This document shows, in pieces, positions 14,400 through 22,610 of a stretch of 28,946 bases of DNA. Below the pieces are notes generated by a model. It saw only the letters and a program-made list of their open reading frames with translations. It was not told the origin of the DNA and searched no databases. A program made the position numbers and the translations under genes. The first letter of the stretch is position 1. Each line of letters opens with the position of its first letter. Source of the DNA: a virus; IMG/VR virus record IMGVR_UViG_3300027659_000158, positions 1 to 28,946 of that record; one strand, given 5' to 3'.

Positions 14400-14873
14400 C
14401 TAAAAGGAACCGCCATCGACCATGTTTTGATTAGTAAATTTACTTGCTCCTAATGACCATTTAATAATATCGTCATTAGCTACGCTTGTAATTGCCACAT
14501 CTGAAAGTCCAGCCAAAGTTCCAGAACCACTAGTTCCGTTTTCTGCTGCTGTGACTCTTCCCTTACTGTCCACAGTTATGTTCGCTGATGTATAGCTTCC
14601 AGAAGTAACCCCTGTCGAAGAAAGTTTTAAATCGATAGTTCCAGAATCTGTAATCGGTGAACCAGTAATTTCCAAATCTTCTTCATCAGAAGTTACACCA
14701 ACATAAGTCACTCGTTCAAAAGCACCTGTTGTTGTTTCATATCTAAAAACAGCAACAGTATTTTCCTTAGAAACAATAACCTGAGAAACAGGATCACTAC
14801 CAGTTGCAACTATTTTTGACTGAGTCACCAAAACTTTAACAGGTTCTTCTTGAACAGTAACTTTTGATGGCAT
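14400..14873 (-). CDS. Short tail fibre/adaptor protein
   Basis: 157 residues. ATG at 14873 preceded by AGGAG. The N-terminal 50 residues are paralogous to the 9696-10385 fibre (see that entry). They are followed by repeats such as EITGSPITDSGTIDLKLSST and NITVDSKGRVTAAENG, and the sequence ends with FTNQNMVDGGSF. The same repeat types are seen in the longer fibres nearby. It is short enough to be an adaptor linking longer fibres to the baseplate. It is encoded directly after the BppU-like protein at 14882-15232, which is consistent with baseplate assembly order. Confidence 0.7.
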   Translation of the reverse strand: MPSKVTVQEEPVKVLVTQSKIVATGSDPVSQVIVSKENTVAVFRYETTTGAFERVTYVGVTSDEEDLEITGSPITDSGTIDLKLSSTGVTSGSYTSANITVDSKGRVTAAENGTSGSGTLAGLSDVAITSVANDDIIKWSLGASKFTNQNMVDGGSF

Positions 14874-14881
14874 AATTGCTC

Positions 14882-15232
14882 CTATGGTACTGGTCTAGTA
14901 ACCTCTGGACTCACCCTAAATGACCCTTGAACTAAACGAATAACCTCTGGGTAAGTTGTAATTTCAAGGTCATATTTATAAGTTCCAACAGGTAATGTTG
15001 TTGTATCGTTAGCACCAATATTAAGCGTAATGGTGTTGTCCTCTAAGGTTATTCTTCCATTTGATGTAGCCAAATCTATGATAATTGTAGCGGACTCTGC
15101 GGAAGGTCTGACTTGCATTCTTGCTGTACTAGACGAGTAATCTGGAAGCGAATCATCAGCGTTAACAACCGATATGATTCTTCGGAATGTTGCACCTTGT
15201 TCGCAAATTATATCATAATTTCCAGCTAGCAT
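14882..15232 (-). CDS. Baseplate-associated small protein (BppU N-domain-like)
   Basis: 116 residues. ATG at 15232 with GAGGTG upstream. Contains MLAGNYDIICEQGATFRRII, STARMQVRPSAESATIIIDL, ITLNIGANDTTTLPVGTYKY and DLEITTYPEVIRLVQGSFRV. This is the standard beta-sandwich pattern 'l.i..GaTf...i.....dg...dlt..tarmqiR....s..i..l' ending '..G.y.ydlei......v..l..G...v...vT', which is widespread in phage baseplates and fibre hubs. It probably anchors fibres. The family resemblance is by eye but strong. Confidence 0.75.
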   Translation of the reverse strand: MLAGNYDIICEQGATFRRIISVVNADDSLPDYSSSTARMQVRPSAESATIIIDLATSNGRITLEDNTITLNIGANDTTTLPVGTYKYDLEITTYPEVIRLVQGSFRVSPEVTRPVP

Positions 15233-15251
15233 ATGTCACCTCTCATGGGGT

Positions 15252-16520
15252 TTAGACAGTAGTCATTTTATACGGCAATGCGTTAAATATCAATTCAAAA
15301 GGGTAACTATCGTATATTGGTTTTTTCTTTAAATTATTAGGAGGAACAGGGCTGTCTACATCTTCCGATATGACAGGATAGTATTTTTTGTTTATATTGG
15401 ATTGAGCCAAATTATGGCCAGCATTGATATAACTTCTATTAGATGAATTTATAATGCCAGCCGGTGAACTTGGATAAGGAGTTCCACTAGTTGTGGTCGA
15501 AAAAACAGGAATGTAAAGAAAGCTCAATACTATGTCAGTATATAGCAAAGACTCTAAATTTGGTAAATTTTCTATATCTGATAAATCGTAAGAGTTAAAA
15601 TCAAATTGTGCTTTCATTTTTTGTGTATTAGTAAACCCTGTAAAAAGCAATTCTCCGGGCTTGAATCCCATCCATTCGTTTTGATTTACTCTTCCAAGTG
15701 CTTCATAAATATTAGTGGATGCAGGGTCTTTTGGATTTACAAATTTGTATGGAACTTGAAACCATGTGACTTTTAATACAACTTTTGGAACTAATGTTTT
15801 CCCATAAAAACCAACTATTGTTTGGTTGTTTACTTGGGAAACATCTGATGAAAATTTATAAGCCCCGCCTTTCATTGTCAAAAATTCAGCAGAAGGTTCT
15901 GTAACATATGTGGTATATCGTGTGTATTCTCTAATTGGGTTTCCAGAACAAGAATTTATACCTCCGTCATCCATATAGTAATCTCCATCAGCACCATCAA
16001 TTCTGTATTCACCTTCATATAAATCGTCAAGAGCATCAATAGCTTGGTCACTAACAACAAGATATGGTCTTGAAGAAAACTCAACAGTAACTTCGTACTT
16101 GTCATATACAACAAAATATGGGGCAACATATTGCCATGAATTTGCCGGAGAAGTATCTACTGATAAAAGGTCAGTAGTAATATCGCCTTCAACTTTTCTT
16201 TCAAGACCAATTCCTTTTATGCTTGATATTCTTTCTGCATATAACCAGCGAAATTGAGGATGAGCCATAGGTGGAGTTCTTTTTAAAGAACCATCTACTG
16301 TATTTATTTCTGTTTTACCTAAAACTTGTTGGCAAAACAATGAAAGTGGATTTCCTTCAATATCTAATTTTTCATCTATTCCGTTTACAATATAAGTTAG
16401 TGATGCCCTTGAATCACCATCTATTGATATAGATGTTGAATTAGGAGAAGTGCTAGAAATCTTTTCAGATATATCTCCATCATCCCACAAATCTAGCTTG
16501 TCAAAAGGTACAACAGGCAT
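15252..16520 (-). CDS. Baseplate or distal tail protein (first after the tape measure)
   Basis: 422 residues. ATG at 16520 with AGGAG upstream. It directly follows the tape measure gene, the usual place of distal tail or tail tip proteins. The sequence begins MPVVPFDKLDLWDDGDISEK and is beta-rich, with DSRASLTYIVNGIDEKLDIE, PMAHPQFRWLYAERISSIKG, and EVTVEFSSRPYLVVSDQAI; the last resembles 'vtv.F...pY.v..d.......' stretches of tail-tip proteins. There is no peptidase or lysozyme motif. I cannot assign a named family, so the role is inferred from position and composition. Confidence 0.6.
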   Translation of the reverse strand: MPVVPFDKLDLWDDGDISEKISSTSPNSTSISIDGDSRASLTYIVNGIDEKLDIEGNPLSLFCQQVLGKTEINTVDGSLKRTPPMAHPQFRWLYAERISSIKGIGLERKVEGDITTDLLSVDTSPANSWQYVAPYFVVYDKYEVTVEFSSRPYLVVSDQAIDALDDLYEGEYRIDGADGDYYMDDGGINSCSGNPIREYTRYTTYVTEPSAEFLTMKGGAYKFSSDVSQVNNQTIVGFYGKTLVPKVVLKVTWFQVPYKFVNPKDPASTNIYEALGRVNQNEWMGFKPGELLFTGFTNTQKMKAQFDFNSYDLSDIENLPNLESLLYTDIVLSFLYIPVFSTTTSGTPYPSSPAGIINSSNRSYINAGHNLAQSNINKKYYPVISEDVDSPVPPNNLKKKPIYDSYPFELIFNALPYKMTTV

Positions 16521-16537
16521 TTTTATCTCCTAAAATT

Positions 16538-19500
16538 TTAAACACTTAACTCAAGTTTTTCTTGTTTATTCAAAGCAACAGGAATTCTTCCTTCAAGAGC
16601 AACTGGAGGTGCTGCTTGTGGTTTATTTCCATTAGCTTTCTTTATTCCTTCTGCAAAAGCATCTGCAAGATTCCCCTTGTCTAATTTTCCAGCAATATCA
16701 CCAAGCATATCTTCTTGTGTCTTTGCTCCAGATGCTGCCATCAATGCATTTTTTCTAACTTCATCACCAACACCCGAAATTGATGTTGAAGATACTTCTC
16801 TTACCGCAGCACCAGTAGAAGATCCTTTTTTTATCCTATCTTGTTCTGCTGGTTTACCCTGCTTAAGACTTTCACCTGACTTTGATATTGCTTCTCCACC
16901 TTTAGCAATACTTTCCCCAACATCTCCCATAAGAGGTATGTACGATATTACTTTTCCTAATCCTTGAATAATCAATCCGATTATGTTTACAAAAGCACCT
17001 AGCAAAGTTTGTATTATTCCAAGAGTTGTTTTTATAACAACAGTTAAGACTCCAAAAGCACCACTAAGGGTTGCCATAGCAACATATATAATTGGTTCTG
17101 CTAAAACACCAATTGTTTGAACTAACGCAGATGTAAAGGCAGTTAAAAACTCTATTATCGGCTTTATAACATTTGTAATCCCAACAATTATAAGAGCAAA
17201 TTTGTCAAGTACTGGGCCAATAACGCTGTATAAAACCGCTCCAAAATCAAGCAAAGGAGAAGCGATATTATCAAATGCAACCGCAGATTTATTTATCGAA
17301 GGAGTCAACTTCTTCATCGAGAAGTCTACATAGTCTGCATACTTCTTAAGCAATGGTGTTAAATATTCAACCGCTGGCACTAAAGCTCTTCCTATTACAC
17401 CACTAAGATCATTCATCACTATTTCAAGCTTTTGCATTAACGCAGGATTTGCTTTTGAAACCATTGGGCCAAAAACAGCAAGTGCTTGATTGGCTATCTT
17501 TACTGATTGAACAACGCTATTTAACGCTATACCTAATGCAGTAGATGCAATTCCAACCCCAGGAAATTTCCCAGTAAAATCTTTGATCTTTTTACCAAAC
17601 GATTCAAAGTCGATTTTCTTGAGTATATTTCCAATGTTTCCACCACCACCACCACCCTGTGGTGAAGCAGCAGAAGAAGAAGACGGAGGATTAGGGTTAT
17701 TTGGTGGTGCAGCAGATGAAGCATTGGTGGTATTGGTGACATTGGAAACATTAGTGGCATTTGGTGCATTAGATGCAACAGCAGAGGAAGCATCGGGAAC
17801 CTTGTTGGCAACTGCTTCAAAAGCAGGGATTGCAGAAGATGTCGCTTCAGCAGCAGCAGCAGCAGTAGAAGCAGCAGCACTAGTTGCTTCAGCAGCAGCA
17901 GCAGCGGTTTCAGCAGCAGCAACTGTTGCCGTTTCCGCTACAGCACCACCAACCACAGCAGCAGTTTCCGCAGCAGCAACACCAGTAGCAGCAACGGCAG
18001 CACCAGCAACTATACCACCGGGATTATGGTACTCAGGTTTTTTGCTTTTTTTACCGCTATTTATCGATTCAAGTTCTTTTCTGTTTTCTGGATCTTGTGC
18101 AGCACCTTTGTTTACAACGAACTCACCGGGAGTTAGCATTGCTGGCTGAGTATCAGTACCCTTTGGCTTCATAGGCCCAGAAGCATCACCACCATCAGCA
18201 AGATACGAAACATCCCCGCCCTTAGACATTTGCTTTGGTTGCTTGTAACCAATACCTTTAGCAATCATCTTTAAGCCATAGTTAACTAATGGGCCTCTAA
18301 ATAATGGCGAAAAGTTTTGAAACCCAGCAATCATAGAATCCAATTCTTTTTGGGTTCTTTGATTTGCTTGCTCAAGTTGCCTAGCAGCTTGTTGTTGCTG
18401 TTTGATAAAATCTTCTTCTGCCTTTGAAGATTCTTGTGCTTCTTTTACAGCAGCTTTTGCAGACTCCTGTGCTTCTTTTTTTGACTTATTCCTAAAGTAA
18501 GTTCTTAATGTTTTTAGTGCCTTATCTTCTTCTTGCTCCGCTTTTTCTTTTCTTTTTGCTGCATCTTCAATAGCTTGGGCAGCAGCATCTGCTGCATCAG
18601 ACAATGCTTTTGCAGCAGAATTTGCAGAAGCAATGTCCGCTTGTTCTTTGTCTTTTTTAGCCTTTTGATTTGCTAAATCTTCTTCTTCTAAACGAGGCCC
18701 AACAAATTTCTTGGTTCCCGGTGTACCAAGGGATCTTACTATTTTTTCTTCTTTTTCTTTTTTCTTCTGTTCTTCTTTTTGTGGTTTTTCTTCAGCCTCT
18801 TTTCTTTTTCTTTCTGCTTCTAATAAACGAAGATCACGGAGTTTTTTATTTGTTTCATCTCTTTCTTTTTTTACTTGTAATTTTCTTTTGTTTTCTTCTT
18901 CTTCTTCTTGAGTTAAAATCTTTGGAGCTTTTGCAACTTTTGGTTGTTCAACCTTCAAAACCTTTTTTTGTGGTTCTTCAACTTTTGGTTGTTCAATCTC
19001 CGCAACTTCAATCTTTGGAGCTTTTGGTTTAGCTCTAGAAACTCTAGCTTTTGGTTTAGCCTGTTCGGTTTTTTCTGCAAGACTATATACAGCAGATTTA
19101 TTAGGGTCTTTTTTTATTTTGCCTTGATCAATCAAATTTTTTAAAGCTTTGCTAACAACATCGTTGTCTTTTACTTTTGCGGAAAACTCTCTTAATTTTT
19201 TCCAAAATGTTTTGAAATCTCCAGCTAAAGCTTTAAGAATTAATGCTTCAGCATCAGCAAGCTTCTTTTTTTCTGTGTTTTTTTCTTTATCTGATTCTTC
19301 TTTTTTTTCTTCTTTTAAAGGAGCTTTTGGTTGTGATTCAACTTTGATTTCTACAGGAGAAGCAACAGGTTCTTTTTTTACTTCTGATTTTTTGGCCCTA
19401 ACTTTTACTTCTGGATTTTTTTCAATTACCTTTTCTTTTTCTTTTGTTACTTCTTTTGTAGATGCTTCCTTGGCCTTAGTTGTCTGTTTTACAGCTTTCT

Positions 19501-19702
19501 CAGGCTTGGTTACTATTTGGACTTTGATTGATTTGATTGCGTTTACAAGGGTTGTTTGGAGCCGTTTAATTGCCGTGGTTAAGCCATTAAAGCTTTTGGT
19601 GAAATCCCTAGATCCAGCTTTAACACTTTGGGCAATATCTTCAATTGCACCCACAAAATCAGTTGCTGTGTCTTCTTCTGATTTTAATGGAATATCTGCC
19701 AT
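16538..19702 (-). CDS. Tail tape measure protein
   Basis: 1054 residues, ATG at 19702 overlapping the TAA of the T-domain frame (TAATG). This is the longest gene and follows the G/GT chaperones, the classic siphovirus position. Residues 1-480 are extremely Lys/Glu/Ala-rich and coiled-coil-like (EEEEENKRKLQ, KEQADIASANSAAKALSDA). Around 490-560 is a conserved tail motif with GGDVSYLADGGDASG and AMLTPGEFVVNKGAA. An Ala/Ser/Asn linker follows (about 570-690). Residues about 720-940 contain several hydrophobic segments (LIIVGITNVIKPIIEFLTAF, LGIIQTLLGAFVNIIGLIIQ), expected for membrane passage of DNA. The tail length should be in the region of 150 nm if the usual ~0.15 nm per residue holds. No lysin domain is seen. 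Confidence 0.9.
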   Translation of the reverse strand: MADIPLKSEEDTATDFVGAIEDIAQSVKAGSRDFTKSFNGLTTAIKRLQTTLVNAIKSIKVQIVTKPEKAVKQTTKAKEASTKEVTKEKEKVIEKNPEVKVRAKKSEVKKEPVASPVEIKVESQPKAPLKEEKKEESDKEKNTEKKKLADAEALILKALAGDFKTFWKKLREFSAKVKDNDVVSKALKNLIDQGKIKKDPNKSAVYSLAEKTEQAKPKARVSRAKPKAPKIEVAEIEQPKVEEPQKKVLKVEQPKVAKAPKILTQEEEEENKRKLQVKKERDETNKKLRDLRLLEAERKRKEAEEKPQKEEQKKKEKEEKIVRSLGTPGTKKFVGPRLEEEDLANQKAKKDKEQADIASANSAAKALSDAADAAAQAIEDAAKRKEKAEQEEDKALKTLRTYFRNKSKKEAQESAKAAVKEAQESSKAEEDFIKQQQQAARQLEQANQRTQKELDSMIAGFQNFSPLFRGPLVNYGLKMIAKGIGYKQPKQMSKGGDVSYLADGGDASGPMKPKGTDTQPAMLTPGEFVVNKGAAQDPENRKELESINSGKKSKKPEYHNPGGIVAGAAVAATGVAAAETAAVVGGAVAETATVAAAETAAAAAEATSAAASTAAAAAEATSSAIPAFEAVANKVPDASSAVASNAPNATNVSNVTNTTNASSAAPPNNPNPPSSSSAASPQGGGGGGNIGNILKKIDFESFGKKIKDFTGKFPGVGIASTALGIALNSVVQSVKIANQALAVFGPMVSKANPALMQKLEIVMNDLSGVIGRALVPAVEYLTPLLKKYADYVDFSMKKLTPSINKSAVAFDNIASPLLDFGAVLYSVIGPVLDKFALIIVGITNVIKPIIEFLTAFTSALVQTIGVLAEPIIYVAMATLSGAFGVLTVVIKTTLGIIQTLLGAFVNIIGLIIQGLGKVISYIPLMGDVGESIAKGGEAISKSGESLKQGKPAEQDRIKKGSSTGAAVREVSSTSISGVGDEVRKNALMAASGAKTQEDMLGDIAGKLDKGNLADAFAEGIKKANGNKPQAAPPVALEGRIPVALNKQEKLELSV

Positions 19703-20070
19703 TATTTAATTCCCGGTGGTAAGCTTCCAAATTGCTTAATCCAAGACGATTTCATCTTGGCTTGACTCATCCCTAATGATGCTCCCATTTTCATAAATTT
19801 ATCGTATTTTTGCAACAGCATATCTTCTGGGGAGGCCTTTTTTTTCCTAGTATTCCATTCATGCTTTTCGTCAGGAATAGAAATAGGAACACCCTTATCA
19901 TCCCTCTTTCGATAATACAACTCAACTATTTGCCTATCGGTCAACTGCTCAATCTCCCAAGGTCGAAGGAGATAAGGTTTATCCATCAAATTTACATAGT
20001 AGTTTTTTAAATTAGGTGGAGGTATTGGTTCTTTTGGATTAAAAGACCCATCACCTACACCTTCTTGCCG
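19702..20070 (-). CDS. T-domain of the tail assembly chaperone GT, made by -1 frameshift
   Basis: Read in the -1 frame from the slippery site at 20076-20070, the sequence is open to 19702 and adds about 122 residues to residue 136 of G. It passes through RQEGVGDGSFNPKEPIPPPN into DKPYLLRPWEIEQLTDRQI and ends SWIKQFGSLPPGIK. The full GT would be about 258 residues. The part beginning at 19986 has an ATG but no ribosome site upstream, which fits production only as a fusion. Known T-domains recruit the tube subunit to the tape measure. Basic and mostly helical, it precedes the tape measure as expected. Join: 20477-20070 with 20070-19702. Confidence 0.85.
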   Translation of the reverse strand, partial: RQEGVGDGSFNPKEPIPPPNLKNYYVNLMDKPYLLRPWEIEQLTDRQIVELYYRKRDDKGVPISIPDEKHEWNTRKKKASPEDMLLQKYDKFMKMGASLGMSQAKMKSSWIKQFGSLPPGIK

Positions 20071-20477
20071 TTTGGGAAGGATTTATCCCTAACGATTTCC
20101 ATGACCGCTTCAAACCTGTCATTCTCAGCAAGCATGACATCTTGAACTTCGTTCTCAGGTGCTGAAAACAATATAGATGCAAATGACAATGCTCCAGATG
20201 GAGTTGACAATGCTGCTATGGAATTCTCGCTACCAAAAGAATAAATTCCGCTCGCAATGTCTCTGGTTACAGAAGAAATCGCTTCACGGAATTCAACAGG
20301 TTCTAGTCTATCCTTCATTGAGAAAACAGAATCGAGAGCCTTCTTCTCCATTCGCTTTTCAAATTCAGCTTTGACTCTCTGAGTAATTAATCCAGCGGTA
20401 TATTTTTTACCATTGTATTCAATGGTCAAAGATCCTTCACCGCTGGAATTCAACAAATTACCAACTGTATCTGACAT
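20055..20477 (-). CDS. Tail assembly chaperone G
   Basis: 140 residues. ATG at 20477 with GAAAGGAAG upstream. It lies between the tube genes and the tape measure, as gpG does in lambda. Composition is acidic and helical (SLTIEYNGKKYTAGLITQRV, EFEKRMEKKALDSVF, AENDRFEAVMEIVRDKSF). The C-terminus NGKKV is reached in the zero frame, and a CCCAAAC site five codons before the stop lets a fraction of ribosomes enter the T frame. The short form is thought to be the major product. Position plus frameshift make this call secure although the sequence itself is poorly conserved. Confidence 0.85.
   Translation of the reverse strand: MSDTVGNLLNSSGEGSLTIEYNGKKYTAGLITQRVKAEFEKRMEKKALDSVFSMKDRLEPVEFREAISSVTRDIASGIYSFGSENSIAALSTPSGALSFASILFSAPENEVQDVMLAENDRFEAVMEIVRDKSFPNGKKV
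20070..20076 (-). promoter_or_regulatory. CCCAAAC -1 programmed ribosomal frameshift site
   Basis: On the minus strand the codons TTC CCA AAC GGC place C CCA AAC in the X XXY YYZ phase. A -1 slip continues in the frame that stays open through the tape-measure-proximal T-domain to 19702. The zero frame ends at TAG 15 nt later. No strong downstream hairpin is obvious by eye. Confidence 0.85.
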
Positions 20478-20502
20478 AAATGCTTCCTTTCAAAAAAACT
20501 AA

Positions 20503-20907
20503 TTAATCTGTAAATTCTGAAACATAACCAACCCTAAAATCAAACTCTCCATATGTAGCAAAAGTCAAAGATATTTTCTGAACATCTTTTACATCTGCTG
20601 TATAAGTCAAAGCGGTTATAACGCAATTAGTTATAGCTATAAATTGTTCTGGAGTATCTCCATCAAGAATCGTTATTGTACCAACAGATCCTTGCTTTAA
20701 ATCTTCGTATCCACCAACAACTTGAAGCAAATCAAGTGTAATCTCTGCTGAATACAAACCAATTGCATGAGAATCAAAACCTTGATTCGTGAAATTAGTA
20801 GTATCAACAAGTTCTGCTTTTGAATTTACAGAAATGTTGGTTGCTGGAAGATCATCTGCAAAACCAGAAAGTCTGACTCTTCCATTTTTACCCGATAAAA
20901 TAGCCAT
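20503..20907 (-). CDS. Tail tube-like protein 2
   Basis: 134 residues. ATG at 20907 with AAGGAG upstream. The product is beta-rich: GRVRLSGFADDLPATNISVN, ELVDTTNFTNQGFDSHAIGL, YSAEITLDLLQVVG, and ITALTYTADVKDVQKISLTF. The last stretch aligns with VSQVTYDVAVKDVQKIKLTL of the upstream gene, showing the two are paralogues. A position just before the G/GT chaperones is that of a major tail tube protein. Either this or the upstream copy is the main tube subunit; the other may be a tube initiator or terminator form. Confidence 0.7.
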   Translation of the reverse strand: MAILSGKNGRVRLSGFADDLPATNISVNSKAELVDTTNFTNQGFDSHAIGLYSAEITLDLLQVVGGYEDLKQGSVGTITILDGDTPEQFIAITNCVITALTYTADVKDVQKISLTFATYGEFDFRVGYVSEFTD

Positions 20908-20946
20908 TTTTAAATCTCCTTGGATTATAACTAGTAATCGAAATTT

Positions 20947-21501
20947 TTAACCTAATTTGTAATCAGCAAAGTTTACTGTTGGTGTAGCAGAAGGAATCAA
21001 AGTTAATTTGATCTTTTGTACATCTTTAACAGCAACATCGTAAGTTACTTGGGAAACAGTACAATTTTCAAACACAAATTCGGTTCCAGCATTGCTTGAT
21101 GCTTTGTATTCATTAGTTGCTAATGATGATTCTGTACTGGTTGGCAATCCAACTGGAGAGGTAAATGGGGATAAACCAAGAAATCCATCCCTATTACCAT
21201 CTGGAGAAAGCTTTAGATCGCATTTCATGCCAGCAAATATAACAGGCATATTTGGTGAATGAGTTCCACCATCAAAATTGCCTTTGTCATAAACAGCTTC
21301 TACAGTTATTTCAGCACTTTGAATTCCGTCTGAAAGAACTACAAATCCTCTACCATTGTAATTACTTGCATCTGGAGTATCATGCTTTGTAGCGATAGAA
21401 ACAGATGTACAAGGAAGAAATATTGGTGTTAAATCGTCAGTTCTTTCTATGTAAAGACTGGCAATTTTACCTGTTAGAAAAATATTGTCTATTGCAGCCA
21501 T
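20947..21501 (-). CDS. Tail tube-like protein 1
   Basis: 184 residues. ATG at 21501 with AAGGAG upstream. It contains GKIASLYIERTDDLTPIFLP, SVSIATKHDTPDASNYNGRG, SDGIQSAEITVEAVYDKGNF and the shared C-terminal VKDVQKIKLTL. The architecture (alternating beta strands with 'd.....r.f....g...s.eit.e..yd') is that of phage tail tube proteins. It is 50 residues longer than its paralogue, with the extra part in the middle (LSPDGNRDGFLGLSPFTSPV). It follows the tail-completion gene, as expected in siphovirus operons. Confidence 0.7.
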   Translation of the reverse strand: MAAIDNIFLTGKIASLYIERTDDLTPIFLPCTSVSIATKHDTPDASNYNGRGFVVLSDGIQSAEITVEAVYDKGNFDGGTHSPNMPVIFAGMKCDLKLSPDGNRDGFLGLSPFTSPVGLPTSTESSLATNEYKASSNAGTEFVFENCTVSQVTYDVAVKDVQKIKLTLIPSATPTVNFADYKLG

Positions 21502-21516
21502 TTTTAACTCCTTAAA

Positions 21517-21999
21517 TTAAACTATACCTTGTTCCATGAAACCATATGATACCTTAAAACCAGTCACATTGTAAACTGTATTCGGGTTTGAATTAACCGA
21601 AAAAGGTTGAATGCCCTTGATGTTTATTCTTGTCGGACTTAGTGATTCGGGAAACTGACTTATCTGAAATATTTGCTTTCTTATTTTGTACCTGTCATCA
21701 AGATCAGTATAAGTCAAATCTCTAGAATACTCTTGAATGTAATAAACCCTGACAGAGTATATGTATTCAGATATACCACCAAAAACTTCTATTCCAAGTT
21801 CTTCGCCTTCTTCAGAAGGTGCTATTACTATGCATGGGAATACATCTGATTCCCTTATGACCGCACCCTTACGCTTATATATTGTCGTGTAACCAAAAGT
21901 AGTCAATGTGGTCGCTAATGTGTCAATAATAGTGGTGTACCGATCATTGACATTTGCTGCCATGATTGGTCTGTTTTTGCTAAAAACTCTTTTGTTCAT
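21517..21999 (-). CDS. Tail completion/terminator-like neck protein
   Basis: 160 residues from ATG at 21999, two bases after the TAA of the upstream gene; a longer frame starts inside that gene and is not needed. The internal MAANVNDRYTT at 21963 is an alternative start without a ribosome site. Features: helical DRYTTIIDTLATTLTTFGYT, then FPCIVIAPSEEGEELGIEVF and IYSVRVYYIQEYSRDLTYTD. An N-terminal helix followed by beta strands and a position between connector proteins and tube genes fits a tail terminator or tail-to-head joining protein. No strong family signature. Confidence 0.6.
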   Translation of the reverse strand: MNKRVFSKNRPIMAANVNDRYTTIIDTLATTLTTFGYTTIYKRKGAVIRESDVFPCIVIAPSEEGEELGIEVFGGISEYIYSVRVYYIQEYSRDLTYTDLDDRYKIRKQIFQISQFPESLSPTRINIKGIQPFSVNSNPNTVYNVTGFKVSYGFMEQGIV

Positions 22000-22001
22000 G
22001 T

Positions 22002-22325
22002 TTAGCTCTGTTGAGTACAATCGAGTCCGTAATATTCTCTGTTTCCAGAGTTATCAATGCTGTTGACATAATACTTTACTGAACCAGCATCTGTTATTTC
22101 GCAATCAACCATAGGTTTGAATGGAGTTATATTTGCCTTCCAAACTAAAAACCTTGTGATGTTTTCAATCTTAGCTACACCACTTTGATCGGTATAAGCA
22201 AGGGTCATTGCTCTTCTAAATCCGTAATTAGTAGTGGTAGGACTAACATCACCGGGATTTTTTAAATTTAAAACCTCTGGATTATCAAACACATGAAATT
22301 CTTGAGACAAATCTAGAGTAGGCAT
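22002..22325 (-). CDS. Small head-tail connector-type protein
   Basis: 107 residues from ATG at 22325; AAGAGGTG precedes it, so the earlier TTG/ATG positions (22331) are not needed. The product is MPTLDLSQEFHVFDNPEVLN, FRRAMTLAYTDQSGVAKIEN, ITRFLVWKANITPFKPMVD, ending YYGLDCTQQS, predicted mainly beta. It lies in the run of short genes between the capsid and tail tube, normally connector, stopper and tail completion proteins. I do not recognise the family, but position argues for a stopper or neck role. Confidence 0.55.
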   Translation of the reverse strand: MPTLDLSQEFHVFDNPEVLNLKNPGDVSPTTTNYGFRRAMTLAYTDQSGVAKIENITRFLVWKANITPFKPMVDCEITDAGSVKYYVNSIDNSGNREYYGLDCTQQS

Positions 22326-22334
22326 ACACACCTC

Positions 22335-22547
22335 TTACATAAATTGTGTTTTAAATGTCTGAGGGCTAGTATATGTCATCAACTTGTTTAGCTGAGTAAT
22401 ATGCTGCAATGTTTGCTGTCTCCATTCTGTTCTGGAAACCGCAACTCCTTCCCATGAATAGGAAGGTTGAGGACTGGCAGAATCAGTCACTAACGCATTT
22501 ATATAGTTGTTTCTTATTGTCAGGAGGTTTTCGGCTGGAGTCGGCAT
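22335..22547 (-). CDS. Small helical connector-region protein
   Basis: 70 residues from ATG at 22547, with AGAGGTG directly upstream. The ATG at 22553 would overlap the ribosome site. The product is MPTPAENLLTIRNNYINALV, SYSWEGVAVSRTEWRQQTLQ, HITQLNKLMTYTSPQTFKT. It is helical and resembles short 'tl..i..n...aL......pkp.ysidG..v.w..y' proteins that I recall just after capsid genes in other phages, of unknown function. It follows the capsid gene and precedes the next connector gene by 9 nt. A head completion or neck accessory role is inferred. Confidence 0.55.
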   Translation of the reverse strand: MPTPAENLLTIRNNYINALVTDSASPQPSYSWEGVAVSRTEWRQQTLQHITQLNKLMTYTSPQTFKTQFM

Positions 22548-22610
22548 AATCACCTCTTAAAAAGAAAGTCAGGGGTCAAGAACTGACCCCCAACTTTAGG
22601 GTAGGTAGGA

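Noticed and set aside
17583-19709. Several long plus-strand ORFs across the tape measure gene
   Set aside because: They mirror Lys/Glu/Ala-rich low-complexity codons of the tape measure gene and have no ribosome sites or recognisable domains.
20924-20929. Perfect TATAAT on the minus strand before tube gene 2
   Set aside because: No -35 match at 16-18 nt and no TG extension; in AT-rich DNA such a hexamer is expected by chance.
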